The notes below the pieces were generated by a model. It was not told where the DNA came from and did not search any database. It saw nothing but the letters and a program-made list of their open reading frames with translations. From assembly GCA_026645635.1 (NCBI GenBank), contig JAPKMV010000300.1, positions 1 through 5,274 on the forward strand: a stretch of 5,274 bases of DNA. Reading direction: 5' to 3'. The DNA is from Caldilineaceae bacterium (GTDB lineage Bacteria; Chloroflexota; Anaerolineae; Caldilineales; Caldilineaceae). Positions within the stretch are counted from its first letter, which is position 1. The number at the start of each line of letters is the position of its first letter. The translations under genes were made by a program, and so were the position numbers. Positions 1-5,274 of the stretch are shown piece after piece.

Positions 1-1400
1 TGCACCTGGAGGATGCCACGCTGCGCACGCAGGGCGCGCGCTGCATGGACTGCGGCATCCCCTTCTGCCACACCGGGCAATTGATCAACGGCATGGCCTC
101 CGGCTGCCCGATCAACAACCTGATCCCGGAGTGGAACGACCTGGTCTACCGCGGCCTCTGGCGCGAGGCGCTCCACCGCCTGCACGAGACCAACAACTTC
201 CCGGAATTCACGGGCCGCGTCTGCCCGGCGCCGTGCGAAGGCTCCTGCACGCTGGGCATCCTCGACCCGCCGGTGACGATCAAGAGCATCGAGTGCGCCA
301 TCGTGGACAAGGGTTTTGAGGAGGGCTGGATCGTGCCGGAGGCGCCGCCGGTGCGCACCGGCAAGAAGGTGGCCGTCGTCGGTTCGGGGCCGTCGGGGCT
401 GGCCTGCGCGGCGCAGCTCAACCGCGCCGGCCACTGGGTCACCGTCTTCGAGCGCGCCGACCGCATCGGTGGGCTGCTCATGTACGGCATCCCCAACATG
501 AAGCTGGACAAGGAACAGGTGGTGCAGCGCCGCGTCGATCTGCTCGCCGCGGAAGGCGTGCGCTTCATCACCAACACCGAAGTGGGCAAGGACTACCCGG
601 TGGACAAGCTGCGCGCCCGCTTCGACGCCATCGTGCTCTGCGGCGGCGCCACCAAACCCAATGACCTGCCGATCCCCGGGCGCGACCTGAAGGGCATCCA
701 CTTCGCAATGGACTTTCTGCGTGGCAACACGAAACACCTGCTGGACACGCGCAATGGCATCTCCACCAACGGTCACTTGATCTCCGCCGCAGGCAAGGAC
801 GTGATCGTCATCGGCGGCGGCGACACCGGCACCGACTGCGTGGGCACGTCGCTGCGCCAGGGCTGCCGCAGCCTGGCCCAGTTCGAGATCGTGCCGCGCC
901 CGCCGGACGAACGGGCCGCGGACAACCCGTGGCCGCAGTGGCCGCGCATTTTCCGCACCGACTACGGCCAGGAAGAGGCCGCCGCCCGCTTTGGGGCCGA
1001 CCCGCGCACTTTCCAGATTTCGACGACGAAGTTCGTGGGTGACGAGCACGGTCACGTCAAAGAACTGCACACGGTCAAGGTCAACATGAGCTTCAGCAAC
1101 GGCCGCATGAGCTTTGACCCGATCCCCGGCACGGAGGAAGTATGGCCGGCGCAATTGGTGCTGCTGGCGATGGGCTTCCGCGGCCCGGAGGATTTTCTGC
1201 TCGACCAGTTGAGCGTGGCGCGGGATGCTCGCTCCAACGCCCAGGCCGACCACGGCAAGTTCCGCACCAGCGTCGAAGGCATCTTCGCGGCGGGCGACAT
1301 GCGCCGCGGGCAGAGCCTGGTCGTCTGGGCGATCAACGAGGGGCGCGGCGCCGCGCGTGAAGTGGACCGCTGGCTGATGGGGGAAACGAGCCTGCCGTGA
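1..1400 (+). CDS. gltD: Glutamate synthase [NADPH] small subunit, 5'-partial
   Basis: The small subunit oxidises NADPH and passes electrons through FAD and iron-sulfur clusters to GltB, which makes two glutamates from glutamine and 2-oxoglutarate in the cytoplasm. The frame is already open at base 3 and ends with TGA at 1398-1400, giving 465 visible residues. By comparison with the family, about 30 N-terminal residues lie upstream of the window, so the ATG at 45 is internal. Visible motifs are the cluster-binding cysteines (CxxCxxxxC at 42-68, a Cys at 105-107, and CPAPCEGSC at 222-248), the FAD-binding GSGPSG at 381-398, the NADPH-binding GGGDTG at 813-830, and the C-terminal FAD-contact motif [17 protein letters not shown] from 1284. 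Wording such as CGIPFCH and [16 protein letters not shown] matches the GltD type that works with GltB rather than a stand-alone dihydropyrimidine dehydrogenase-like protein. gltB would be expected nearby but is not visible. No frameshift is seen. Confidence 0.96.
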   Translation, partial: HLEDATLRTQGARCMDCGIPFCHTGQLINGMASGCPINNLIPEWNDLVYRGLWREALHRLHETNNFPEFTGRVCPAPCEGSCTLGILDPPVTIKSIECAIVDKGFEEGWIVPEAPPVRTGKKVAVVGSGPSGLACAAQLNRAGHWVTVFERADRIGGLLMYGIPNMKLDKEQVVQRRVDLLAAEGVRFITNTEVGKDYPVDKLRARFDAIVLCGGATKPNDLPIPGRDLKGIHFAMDFLRGNTKHLLDTRNGISTNGHLISAAGKDVIVIGGGDTGTDCVGTSLRQGCRSLAQFEIVPRPPDERAADNPWPQWPRIFRTDYGQEEAAARFGADPRTFQISTTKFVGDEHGHVKELHTVKVNMSFSNGRMSFDPIPGTEEVWPAQLVLLAMGFRGPEDFLLDQLSVARDARSNAQADHGKFRTSVEGIFAAGDMRRGQSLVVWAINEGRGAAREVDRWLMGETSLP

Positions 1401-1405
1401 CTGTC

Positions 1406-1434
1406 CAGTGAGGCGGAAGGGTCACTGCCGCCTC
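1406..1434 (+). terminator. Possible weak hairpin/terminator after gltD
   Basis: GAGGCGG (1410-1416) pairs perfectly with CCGCCTC (1428-1434) around an 11-base loop, starting 10 bases after the gltD stop. A second pairing, CAGTG (1406-1410) with CACTG (1423-1427), is also perfect but interlocks with the first, so the two are alternatives. There is no real T-tract after the stem, only TATCCTTG, so this is not a classical intrinsic terminator. It could still mark the end of the gltD transcript or be chance in GC-rich DNA. Confidence 0.3.
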
Positions 1435-1439
1435 TATCC

Positions 1440-1476
1440 TTGCAGATCACGGCGCCCATCGAGTACACTCTTGACC
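1440..1476 (+). promoter_or_regulatory. Candidate promoter for the small gene, probably leaderless
   Basis: A TACACT box (1464-1469) fits the TAnnnT pattern of a sigma-70-type -10 element. It is preceded, after 18 bases, by TTGCAG (1440-1445), a partial -35 match. The ATG at 1477 starts only 7 bases after the -10 box, where transcription itself would begin, and no Shine-Dalgarno sequence lies before it. This spacing is the usual picture of a leaderless gene. The call is inferred from motif spacing only. Confidence 0.45.
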
Positions 1477-1782
1477 ATGAACGATCCTTATCTCGACTTT
1501 GTCCGCCAGCATTGGGCGGATATCGCCAGCGTCTATAACCAATTCGCCGCGCACCGTCCGGTCATGTTGGTGGATGTGCAGGAGGGCGAAATCCACGCCT
1601 TTCCCTTTGCCGACTTTACCATGCAGCTTGACTCGGCGTCGCGGGCGACAGTGGCCGAACAGTATCAGCGTGCGTTGGAGACGCGCTGCATGGTGCTCTT
1701 CGTGCGCGACACCGAGCGCAAAGTCTTTCATTCCTATACCTTGCAACTCGAGGATGAACCGCCCGCTTCAGCAAATCCTTAG
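1477..1782 (+). CDS. Small protein of unknown function, 101 residues
   Basis: This frame starts at ATG 1477 and ends with TAG at 1780-1782. I do not recognise the family. The product begins MNDPYLDFVRQHW and appears soluble: it has no signal peptide, no membrane segment and no cysteine pairs or metal motif. The middle (RPVMLVDVQEGEIHAFPF) and the C-terminal part (MVLFVRD, then VFHSYTLQLE) look like beta strands flanking a helical stretch around SRATVAEQYQRALE, so a small alpha/beta fold is plausible. The frame stays open back to GTG 1408, but that extension would run through the hairpin and candidate promoter and is rich in Arg, Ser and Cys unlike the rest, so ATG 1477 is preferred. It lies 76 bases after gltD and 112 before the ABC ATPase, with its own apparent promoter, so it may be a single-gene unit. 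Support for being real is codon-like composition and a sensible protein sequence; function is unknown. Confidence 0.7.
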   Translation: MNDPYLDFVRQHWADIASVYNQFAAHRPVMLVDVQEGEIHAFPFADFTMQLDSASRATVAEQYQRALETRCMVLFVRDTERKVFHSYTLQLEDEPPASANP

Positions 1783-1846
1783 TTCGCATTCATCTGTATC
1801 CAAGCGGGTGAGACTACCCTCACTCACAACATATATCAAGTTCGAC

Positions 1847-1874
1847 CAATGCTTGTCGTGTACGACAGGCATTG
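1847..1874 (+). promoter_or_regulatory. 28-bp near-perfect palindrome (operator, leader hairpin or terminator)
   Basis: CAATGCTTGTCGT (1847-1859) is matched by ACGACAGGCATTG (1862-1874) with 12 of 13 Watson-Crick pairs. The single exception is a T/G pair at 1853/1868, which would be a wobble in RNA. The spacer is only GT. Weaker symmetry continues outward to about 1842 and 1879. As DNA this resembles a binding site for a dimeric repressor. As RNA it forms a stable hairpin ending 11 bases before the Shine-Dalgarno sequence. The short TTGTTTG run after it also allows a terminator for the upstream small gene. TTGTCG (1853-1858) and TTTGAT (1875-1880), 16 bases apart, could form a promoter overlapping the palindrome, but the matches are modest. 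Confidence 0.6.
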
Positions 1875-1885
1875 TTTGATGTTGC

Positions 1886-1890
1886 GGAGG
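1886..1890 (+). promoter_or_regulatory. Shine-Dalgarno sequence of the ABC ATPase gene
   Basis: GGAGG lies 4 bases before the ATG at 1895. It is a strong match to the 16S rRNA anti-Shine-Dalgarno with slightly short spacing, and it fixes that ATG as the start. It contrasts with the upstream small gene, which has no such site. Confidence 0.75.
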
Positions 1891-1894
1891 TCGC

Positions 1895-2809
1895 ATGATC
1901 CAAGTGCAAAATGTCGCCAAGTTTTACGGCTCCGCGCAGGCGCTGGCTGACGTGTCTTTCAGCGTGCCGGAGGGCGAGGTCGTTGGGCTGCTGGGGCCTA
2001 ACGGCGCAGGCAAGACCACGATCCTGAAGATTCTCACCGGCTATCTGCAGCCCGACGCCGGCCAGGTGATGGTGGATGGCATCGACGTCGTGGCGGAGCC
2101 GCGCCGCGCACAAGCGTGCATCGGCTATCTGCCGGAAAACGCGCCGCTCTACCCGGAACTCAGCGTGCAGGCGCACCTCAAGTTGATGGCCGACCTGCGC
2201 GGCGTGCCTGCGGACGAGCAGCGCGCCCGGCTTTCGGAAGCCATTTACGCCACCGGTCTGCAAGAACGGCTGACCCAGCCCATCGGCGAACTGAGCAAGG
2301 GCTTCCGCCAGCGCGTCGGCCTGGCGCAGGCTATCCTGCACCGGCCGCGGCTGCTGATCCTCGATGAGCCGTCGGTGGGTCTCGACCCGACCCAGATCGT
2401 GGAGATGCGCCACCTGATCAAACGGCTGGCGCAGCAGAGCACCGTGCTCTTCTCCACCCACATCCTGCCCGAGGTGGAGGCGCTCTGCGACCGGGTGATC
2501 ATCCTGATCAATGGGGCGGTGCGCGCCGATGCGCGCCTGGCCGACCTGCGCGAGAGCAGCGACGCTGTGCTGGTGTTCGACACGCCGGTCAAGGAGGCGG
2601 CGGCACGACTGAGCGCGCTTGCCGGTGTGCGCGGCGTCGATTTGATTCCCAGCCCTTACGGCCATCCGACGTTCCGCGTGCGCGGCGACGGCGCGACCGA
2701 CCTCTGCCCGGCGGTCTACGCTTTGGCCAGCAGCCAGCAGTGGCCCGTGCGCGAACTGCGCGCCGACCGCCAGACGTTGGAGTCGATCTTCGCCAAACTG
2801 GCTGCGTGA
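1895..2809 (+). CDS. ABC transporter ATPase, GldA/NatA type
   Basis: A 304-residue cytoplasmic ATPase that would power the permease encoded next. Walker A is GPNGAGKTT (residues 34-42). The Q-loop position reads GYLPENAPLY (77-86), with Glu81 where many ABC proteins have Gln, as is common in GldA-like members. The signature is LSKGFRQRVGLAQA (133-146), Walker B is LLILDEP (153-159) with catalytic Glu158, the D-loop is GLDP (162-165) and the switch histidine is His189 in STHI. All nucleotide-handling motifs are intact. The last 80 or so residues form the accessory C-terminal region usual in this subfamily, ending in a typical LESIFAKLA-type tail. Length is normal for the family. The start is fixed by GGAGG at 1886-1890. 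The gene ends in tandem stops TGA-TAG, the second inside a palindromic repeat. In Flavobacterium GldA pairs with GldF and GldG for gliding; here the substrate and role are unknown, so no gene symbol is given. Confidence 0.95.
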   Translation: MIQVQNVAKFYGSAQALADVSFSVPEGEVVGLLGPNGAGKTTILKILTGYLQPDAGQVMVDGIDVVAEPRRAQACIGYLPENAPLYPELSVQAHLKLMADLRGVPADEQRARLSEAIYATGLQERLTQPIGELSKGFRQRVGLAQAILHRPRLLILDEPSVGLDPTQIVEMRHLIKRLAQQSTVLFSTHILPEVEALCDRVIILINGAVRADARLADLRESSDAVLVFDTPVKEAAARLSALAGVRGVDLIPSPYGHPTFRVRGDGATDLCPAVYALASSQQWPVRELRADRQTLESIFAKLAA

Positions 2810-2899
2810 TAGACCGCGGATTTGGCGGATTGAGCGGATTCACGCGGATTTTTGCTTTATCCGCGCAAATCCGTCGCATCCGCCTCATCCGCGGTCTAT
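2809..2899 (+). repeat. 91-bp palindromic repeat built from GCGGATT units
   Basis: The two halves pair as one long hairpin. The outermost 13 bp (2809-2821 with 2887-2899) are perfect. Three further perfect blocks follow: 2824-2830/2878-2884, 2835-2840/2868-2873 and 2843-2849/2859-2865. They are separated by small symmetric mismatched internal loops and closed by a 9-base loop (2850-2858). The left half contains GCGGATT starting at 2816, 2825, 2834 and 2844, a 9-9-10 base period. The right half has four inverted copies starting with ATCCGC or ATCCGT at 2859, 2869, 2878 and 2887. It starts on the last base of the ATPase stop codon and ends 11 bases before the next Shine-Dalgarno. There is no T-tract, so it does not look like an intrinsic terminator. 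Similar CGCGGATT-type palindromes are, to my recollection, dispersed between genes in several environmental phyla; other copies cannot be seen in this window. Confidence 0.85.
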
Positions 2900-2910
2900 T
2901 GAAACCTTGC

Positions 2911-2915
2911 AGGAG
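2911..2915 (+). promoter_or_regulatory. Shine-Dalgarno sequence that decides the permease start
   Basis: AGGAG is followed by two in-frame ATGs, at 2918 and 2924. The first is only 2 bases away, too close for normal initiation, while the second is 8 bases away, near the optimum. The ATG at 2924, giving MRPIFAIARKEL, is therefore chosen; it also matches how GldF-like permeases usually begin. Confidence 0.7.
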
Positions 2916-2923
2916 TCATGTTC

Positions 2924-5274
2924 ATGCGACCTATCTTTGCCATTGCCCGGAAGGAACTGCACAGCTACTTCGGCTCGCCGACGGCGCTGATCTTTCTCGG
3001 CATCTTTCTGATTGTCACCTGTTTCACCTTCTTCTGGTCTGCGGGATTCTTCGCCCGCGGTCTGGCGGACATTCGCCCGCTCTTCCGCTGGATGCCGCTG
3101 CTGCTCATCTTTCTTGTCGCTGCGCTGACCATGCGCCAGTGGAGCGAGGAGCAGCGCACGGGCACGCTGGAACTGCTGGCCACCCTGCCCATCACCCGCA
3201 GCCAGGCCGTGTTCGGCAAATTCCTGGCGGTGATGGCGTTGGTCAGCCTGGCGCTGCTGCTGACGCTGCCCATCCCCATCGTCGTCTCGCTGCTTGGCCC
3301 GCTGGATTGGGGGCCGGTGATGGGCGGCTATCTGGCCAGCCTGCTCCTGGCCGCAGCCTATACTGCTATCGGGCTTTTCCTGTCCGCGCTCACCGACAAC
3401 CAGATCGTGGCGTTGCTGCTGACGGCGGTGGTGGGCGGGCTGGTCTACCTGGCCGGCGCGCCGTCGATCGTCGACTTTGCCGGCGCGGGTTGGCAGGATC
3501 TGCTGCGCGGGGTCGGCACGGGCAGCCGTTTCGAGAGCATCGAACGCGGCGTGCTCGACCTGCGCGACCTTGTCTACTATGGCACGCTGACCGCGCTGTT
3601 CCTGTTGTTGACGCTCTTCACCCTCGACCGCAAGCGCTGGAGCCGGGGCGAACGCACCGCAGCTTATCGCCGCAACGCCACACTGGGAACCGCGCTGTTG
3701 GCGGGCAACCTGCTGCTGGTCAACATCTGGCTGGCGCCGCTGGCCACGCTGCGCCTCGACCTCACCGCGCAGCAGGGCTACACCCTTGCCGGCGCCACCC
3801 GTGACCTGCTCGCTACGCTGCAAGAGCCGCTGCTGATCCGCGCCTACATCAGCCAACAGAGCCATCCGCTGCTCGACCCGCTGCGCCCGCAGGTGGAGGA
3901 CCTGCTGCGCGAGTACGCCATCGCCGGCGGCGACCGCGTCACCGCCGAAGTGGTTGACCCGGCGCAGAACCCGGAACTGGAGGCCGAAGCCAACCAGACC
4001 TACGGCATCCAGCCGACGCCCTTTCAGGTGGCCGACCGCTACCAGGCTTCGCTGATCAACGCCTACTTCGACATTCTCGTGCGCTACGGCGACCAGGATT
4101 TGGTGCTCAATTTCCGCAACTTGATTCAGGTGGAGCCGCTGCCCGACGGCACGGTGGAAGTTGGGCTGCGCAATCTGGAGTACGATCTGACCAGCGCGGT
4201 TAAGAAATCGGTCTACGGCTTCCAAGATGCGGCCAGTGTGCTGGCGGCCCAGACCGAGCCGGTGCAGCTCACGCTCTATGTGACGCCGGCCACGCTCCCA
4301 CCTGACCTGGCCGCCGCGCCCGCCGCCCTCGCTGCGATTGCCGAAGACCTCGCCGCAAAATCGGGCGGCAAGTTGGCCTTCAGCCAGATCGACCCCAGCG
4401 ACCCGGCCAGCGGCGTGAGCGACGAAGACCTCTTCCGGCTGTATGGCATCCAACCGCTGGCGACATCGTTTTTCTCCCCCGACAGCTTCTATCTGCACCT
4501 GGTGCTCGCCAACCCCAATGCGCCGGAGGACGGCGCCCAGGTCATCTACCCGCAGAACGACATGAGCGAAGGCGCGCTGCGCAGCCTGGTCGAAAATGCA
4601 CTCCTGCGCACCGCCAGCGGCTTCCTGCCCGTGGTGGGGCTGTGGACGCCGCCGGCGACGCCGACGCAGGACATGTTTGGCCAGATGCAGCCGCCGCTGC
4701 AATCATACGAACTGCTGCGCGAGCAACTGGCGCAGAATTACACCGTGCGCAATGTGGACCTGAGCAGCGGCGCGCCGCCCGCTGATGTGGATGTGCTGCT
4801 CCTCGTCGCGCCGCAGAATCTGGACGACAAGGCGCGCTTCGCCGTGGACCAGTTTCTGATGCGCGGGGGCGCGGTCGTCGCCCTGGCCGGCGCTTATGCA
4901 GTGCAGGCGGACCAGTTCACCGGCCAGCTCACCATGCAGCCGCTCGCGGAGACGCTGGGCGAGATGCTCCGGCACTACGGCGTGGAGGTGCAGCCCAGCC
5001 TGGTGATGGATCTGCAGAATCTGCCTTTCCCCGTGCAGACCGTGCGCAACGTCGGCGGATTCGAGGTGCAGGAGTTCCAGGCCGTCAACTATCCCTTCTT
5101 TGTCGATGTGCGCAGCGACGGCATGGATCGCACCACAGGCATCGCCGGCAACCTGCCCAATGTCACCGTCAACTGGGCGTCGCCGGTGGTCGTGACCGAC
5201 ACCGCCGCGCTCTCCGCCACGGTGACGACGTTGCTGCAATCCAGCTCGAACAGTTGGCGCCGCGCCTCGCCCGA
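2924..5274 (+). CDS. GldF-like ABC-2 permease fused to GldG-like auxiliary protein, 3'-partial
   Basis: The frame is open from ATG 2924 to the window end (783 complete codons, no stop), so the C-terminus is missing. Residues 1-235 are an ABC-2 permease of GldF type. It starts with the amphipathic ARKELHSYF segment, then about six membrane segments (near 21-38, 57-70, 100-124, 133-155, 161-179, 217-234), with family motifs EEQRTGTLELLATLP (75-89), GLFLSALTDNQIVA (150-163) and RFESIERGVLDLRDLVYY (202-219). A basic linker (235-251) leads to a seventh segment (254-273), and then RLDLTAQQGYTL (277-288), the usual GldG opening. Positive-inside reasoning puts the linker in the cytoplasm and the rest outside. 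Residues 301-433 and 445-567 look like two diverged copies of the GldG N-terminal domain. From about 574 comes an ABC_transp_aux-like domain (DVDVLLLVAPQNL at 621-633, FLMRGGAVVALAG at 644-656). A C-terminal membrane anchor, usual in GldG, would lie beyond the window. It is the obvious partner of the ATPase at 1895-2809. Substrate unknown. Confidence 0.92.
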   Translation, partial: MRPIFAIARKELHSYFGSPTALIFLGIFLIVTCFTFFWSAGFFARGLADIRPLFRWMPLLLIFLVAALTMRQWSEEQRTGTLELLATLPITRSQAVFGKFLAVMALVSLALLLTLPIPIVVSLLGPLDWGPVMGGYLASLLLAAAYTAIGLFLSALTDNQIVALLLTAVVGGLVYLAGAPSIVDFAGAGWQDLLRGVGTGSRFESIERGVLDLRDLVYYGTLTALFLLLTLFTLDRKRWSRGERTAAYRRNATLGTALLAGNLLLVNIWLAPLATLRLDLTAQQGYTLAGATRDLLATLQEPLLIRAYISQQSHPLLDPLRPQVEDLLREYAIAGGDRVTAEVVDPAQNPELEAEANQTYGIQPTPFQVADRYQASLINAYFDILVRYGDQDLVLNFRNLIQVEPLPDGTVEVGLRNLEYDLTSAVKKSVYGFQDAASVLAAQTEPVQLTLYVTPATLPPDLAAAPAALAAIAEDLAAKSGGKLAFSQIDPSDPASGVSDEDLFRLYGIQPLATSFFSPDSFYLHLVLANPNAPEDGAQVIYPQNDMSEGALRSLVENALLRTASGFLPVVGLWTPPATPTQDMFGQMQPPLQSYELLREQLAQNYTVRNVDLSSGAPPADVDVLLLVAPQNLDDKARFAVDQFLMRGGAVVALAGAYAVQADQFTGQLTMQPLAETLGEMLRHYGVEVQPSLVMDLQNLPFPVQTVRNVGGFEVQEFQAVNYPFFVDVRSDGMDRTTGIAGNLPNVTVNWASPVVVTDTAALSATVTTLLQSSSNSWRRASP

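Larger units (their letters stand above)
1783..1894 (+). other. Intergenic leader region ahead of the transporter genes
   Basis: This 112-base gap is less GC-rich than its surroundings. It contains a small hairpin candidate (GTGAG 1808-1812 with CTCAC 1819-1823) beside a CTCACTCAC direct repeat, an AT-rich patch at 1830-1837 whose TATATC (1832-1837) could serve as a -10 box, the 28-bp palindrome at 1847-1874 and the ATPase ribosome binding site. No convincing -35 box pairs with TATATC. If that promoter is used, the palindrome lies in the 5' leader of the transporter mRNA. Confidence 0.4.

Noticed and set aside
1408..1476. An upstream GTG start that would extend the small protein by 23 residues.
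   Set aside because: The extension runs through the hairpin after gltD and the candidate promoter, and its composition (Arg, Ser, Cys) differs from the rest. ATG 1477 is the better start.
1971..2144. Glu81 in place of the usual Q-loop glutamine in the ATPase, considered as a defect.
   Set aside because: GYLPE is common in GldA/NatA-type ATPases and all other catalytic motifs are intact, so this is a family trait rather than a loss of function.
1820..2665. A 281-codon minus-strand open frame opposite the ABC ATPase.
   Set aside because: Its translation is low-information and rich in His, Gln and Arg, and it opposes a gene with every ABC motif intact, so it is a shadow frame.
2809..2899. The palindromic array considered as a CRISPR array or an intrinsic terminator.
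   Set aside because: The units are only 7 bases with 2-3 base spacers and half are inverted, unlike CRISPR. There is no T-tract after the stem and the downstream gene depends on the same operon, so termination is not supported.
2740..3804. A 354-codon + strand frame across the palindrome and the permease start.
   Set aside because: It overlaps the end of the ATPase and the permease in another frame, has an Arg/Ala/His-rich composition and no ribosome binding site. The permease frame starting at 2924 explains the region.
2885..5239. Two long minus-strand open frames (2885-4702 and 4703-5239) end to end.
   Set aside because: They are exactly antisense to the permease-GldG gene, and their translations are dominated by Gln, Arg, His, Ala and Gly with no domain or membrane pattern. 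This is typical of the shadow of a GC-rich coding gene. The + strand frame has clear family motifs throughout.

Overview
The window reads as a GC-rich bacterial chromosome fragment with all recognisable genes on the + strand. The best guess for the source is a Chloroflexota-type bacterium, such as the Caldilinea/Anaerolineae side of that phylum. This rests on the fused GldF/GldG-type exporter subunit, the style of the GltD sequence and the GCGGATT palindromic intergenic repeat. It is an inference from general familiarity, not from a search.

Layout. (1) Bases 1-1400 hold most of gltD, the small subunit of NADPH-dependent glutamate synthase, cut at its N-terminus by the window edge. (2) Bases 1401-1476 are a short gap with a possible weak hairpin after gltD and a good candidate promoter whose -10 box lies 7 bases before the next ATG. 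(3) Bases 1477-1782 encode a 101-residue soluble protein that I do not recognise. (4) Bases 1783-1894 are a relatively AT-rich gap dominated by a 28-bp near-perfect palindrome at 1847-1874, followed by a strong ribosome binding site. (5) Bases 1895-2809 encode an ABC ATPase of the GldA/NatA type. (6) Bases 2809-2899 are a 91-bp imperfect palindrome made of four GCGGATT-type units and four inverted copies. It fills nearly the whole gap between the two transporter genes. (7) From 2924 to the window end, and continuing beyond it, runs one open frame. It joins an ABC-2/GldF-like permease (about residues 1-235) to a GldG-like extracytoplasmic auxiliary protein (from about residue 250). The GldG part carries two diverged tandem copies of its N-terminal domain before the ABC_transp_aux-like region.

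How the genes fit together. gltD belongs to nitrogen assimilation, and its GltB partner would be expected outside the window. The ATPase and the fusion protein are almost certainly one transporter: the ATPase drives a membrane pore carrying a large external domain. In Flavobacterium the related GldA/GldF/GldG proteins are needed for gliding motility. In other phyla the substrate of this family is generally unknown, so no substrate is assigned here. The most unusual items are the palindromic array inside the transporter operon, the domain duplication within the GldG part, and the 28-bp palindrome in front of the operon.
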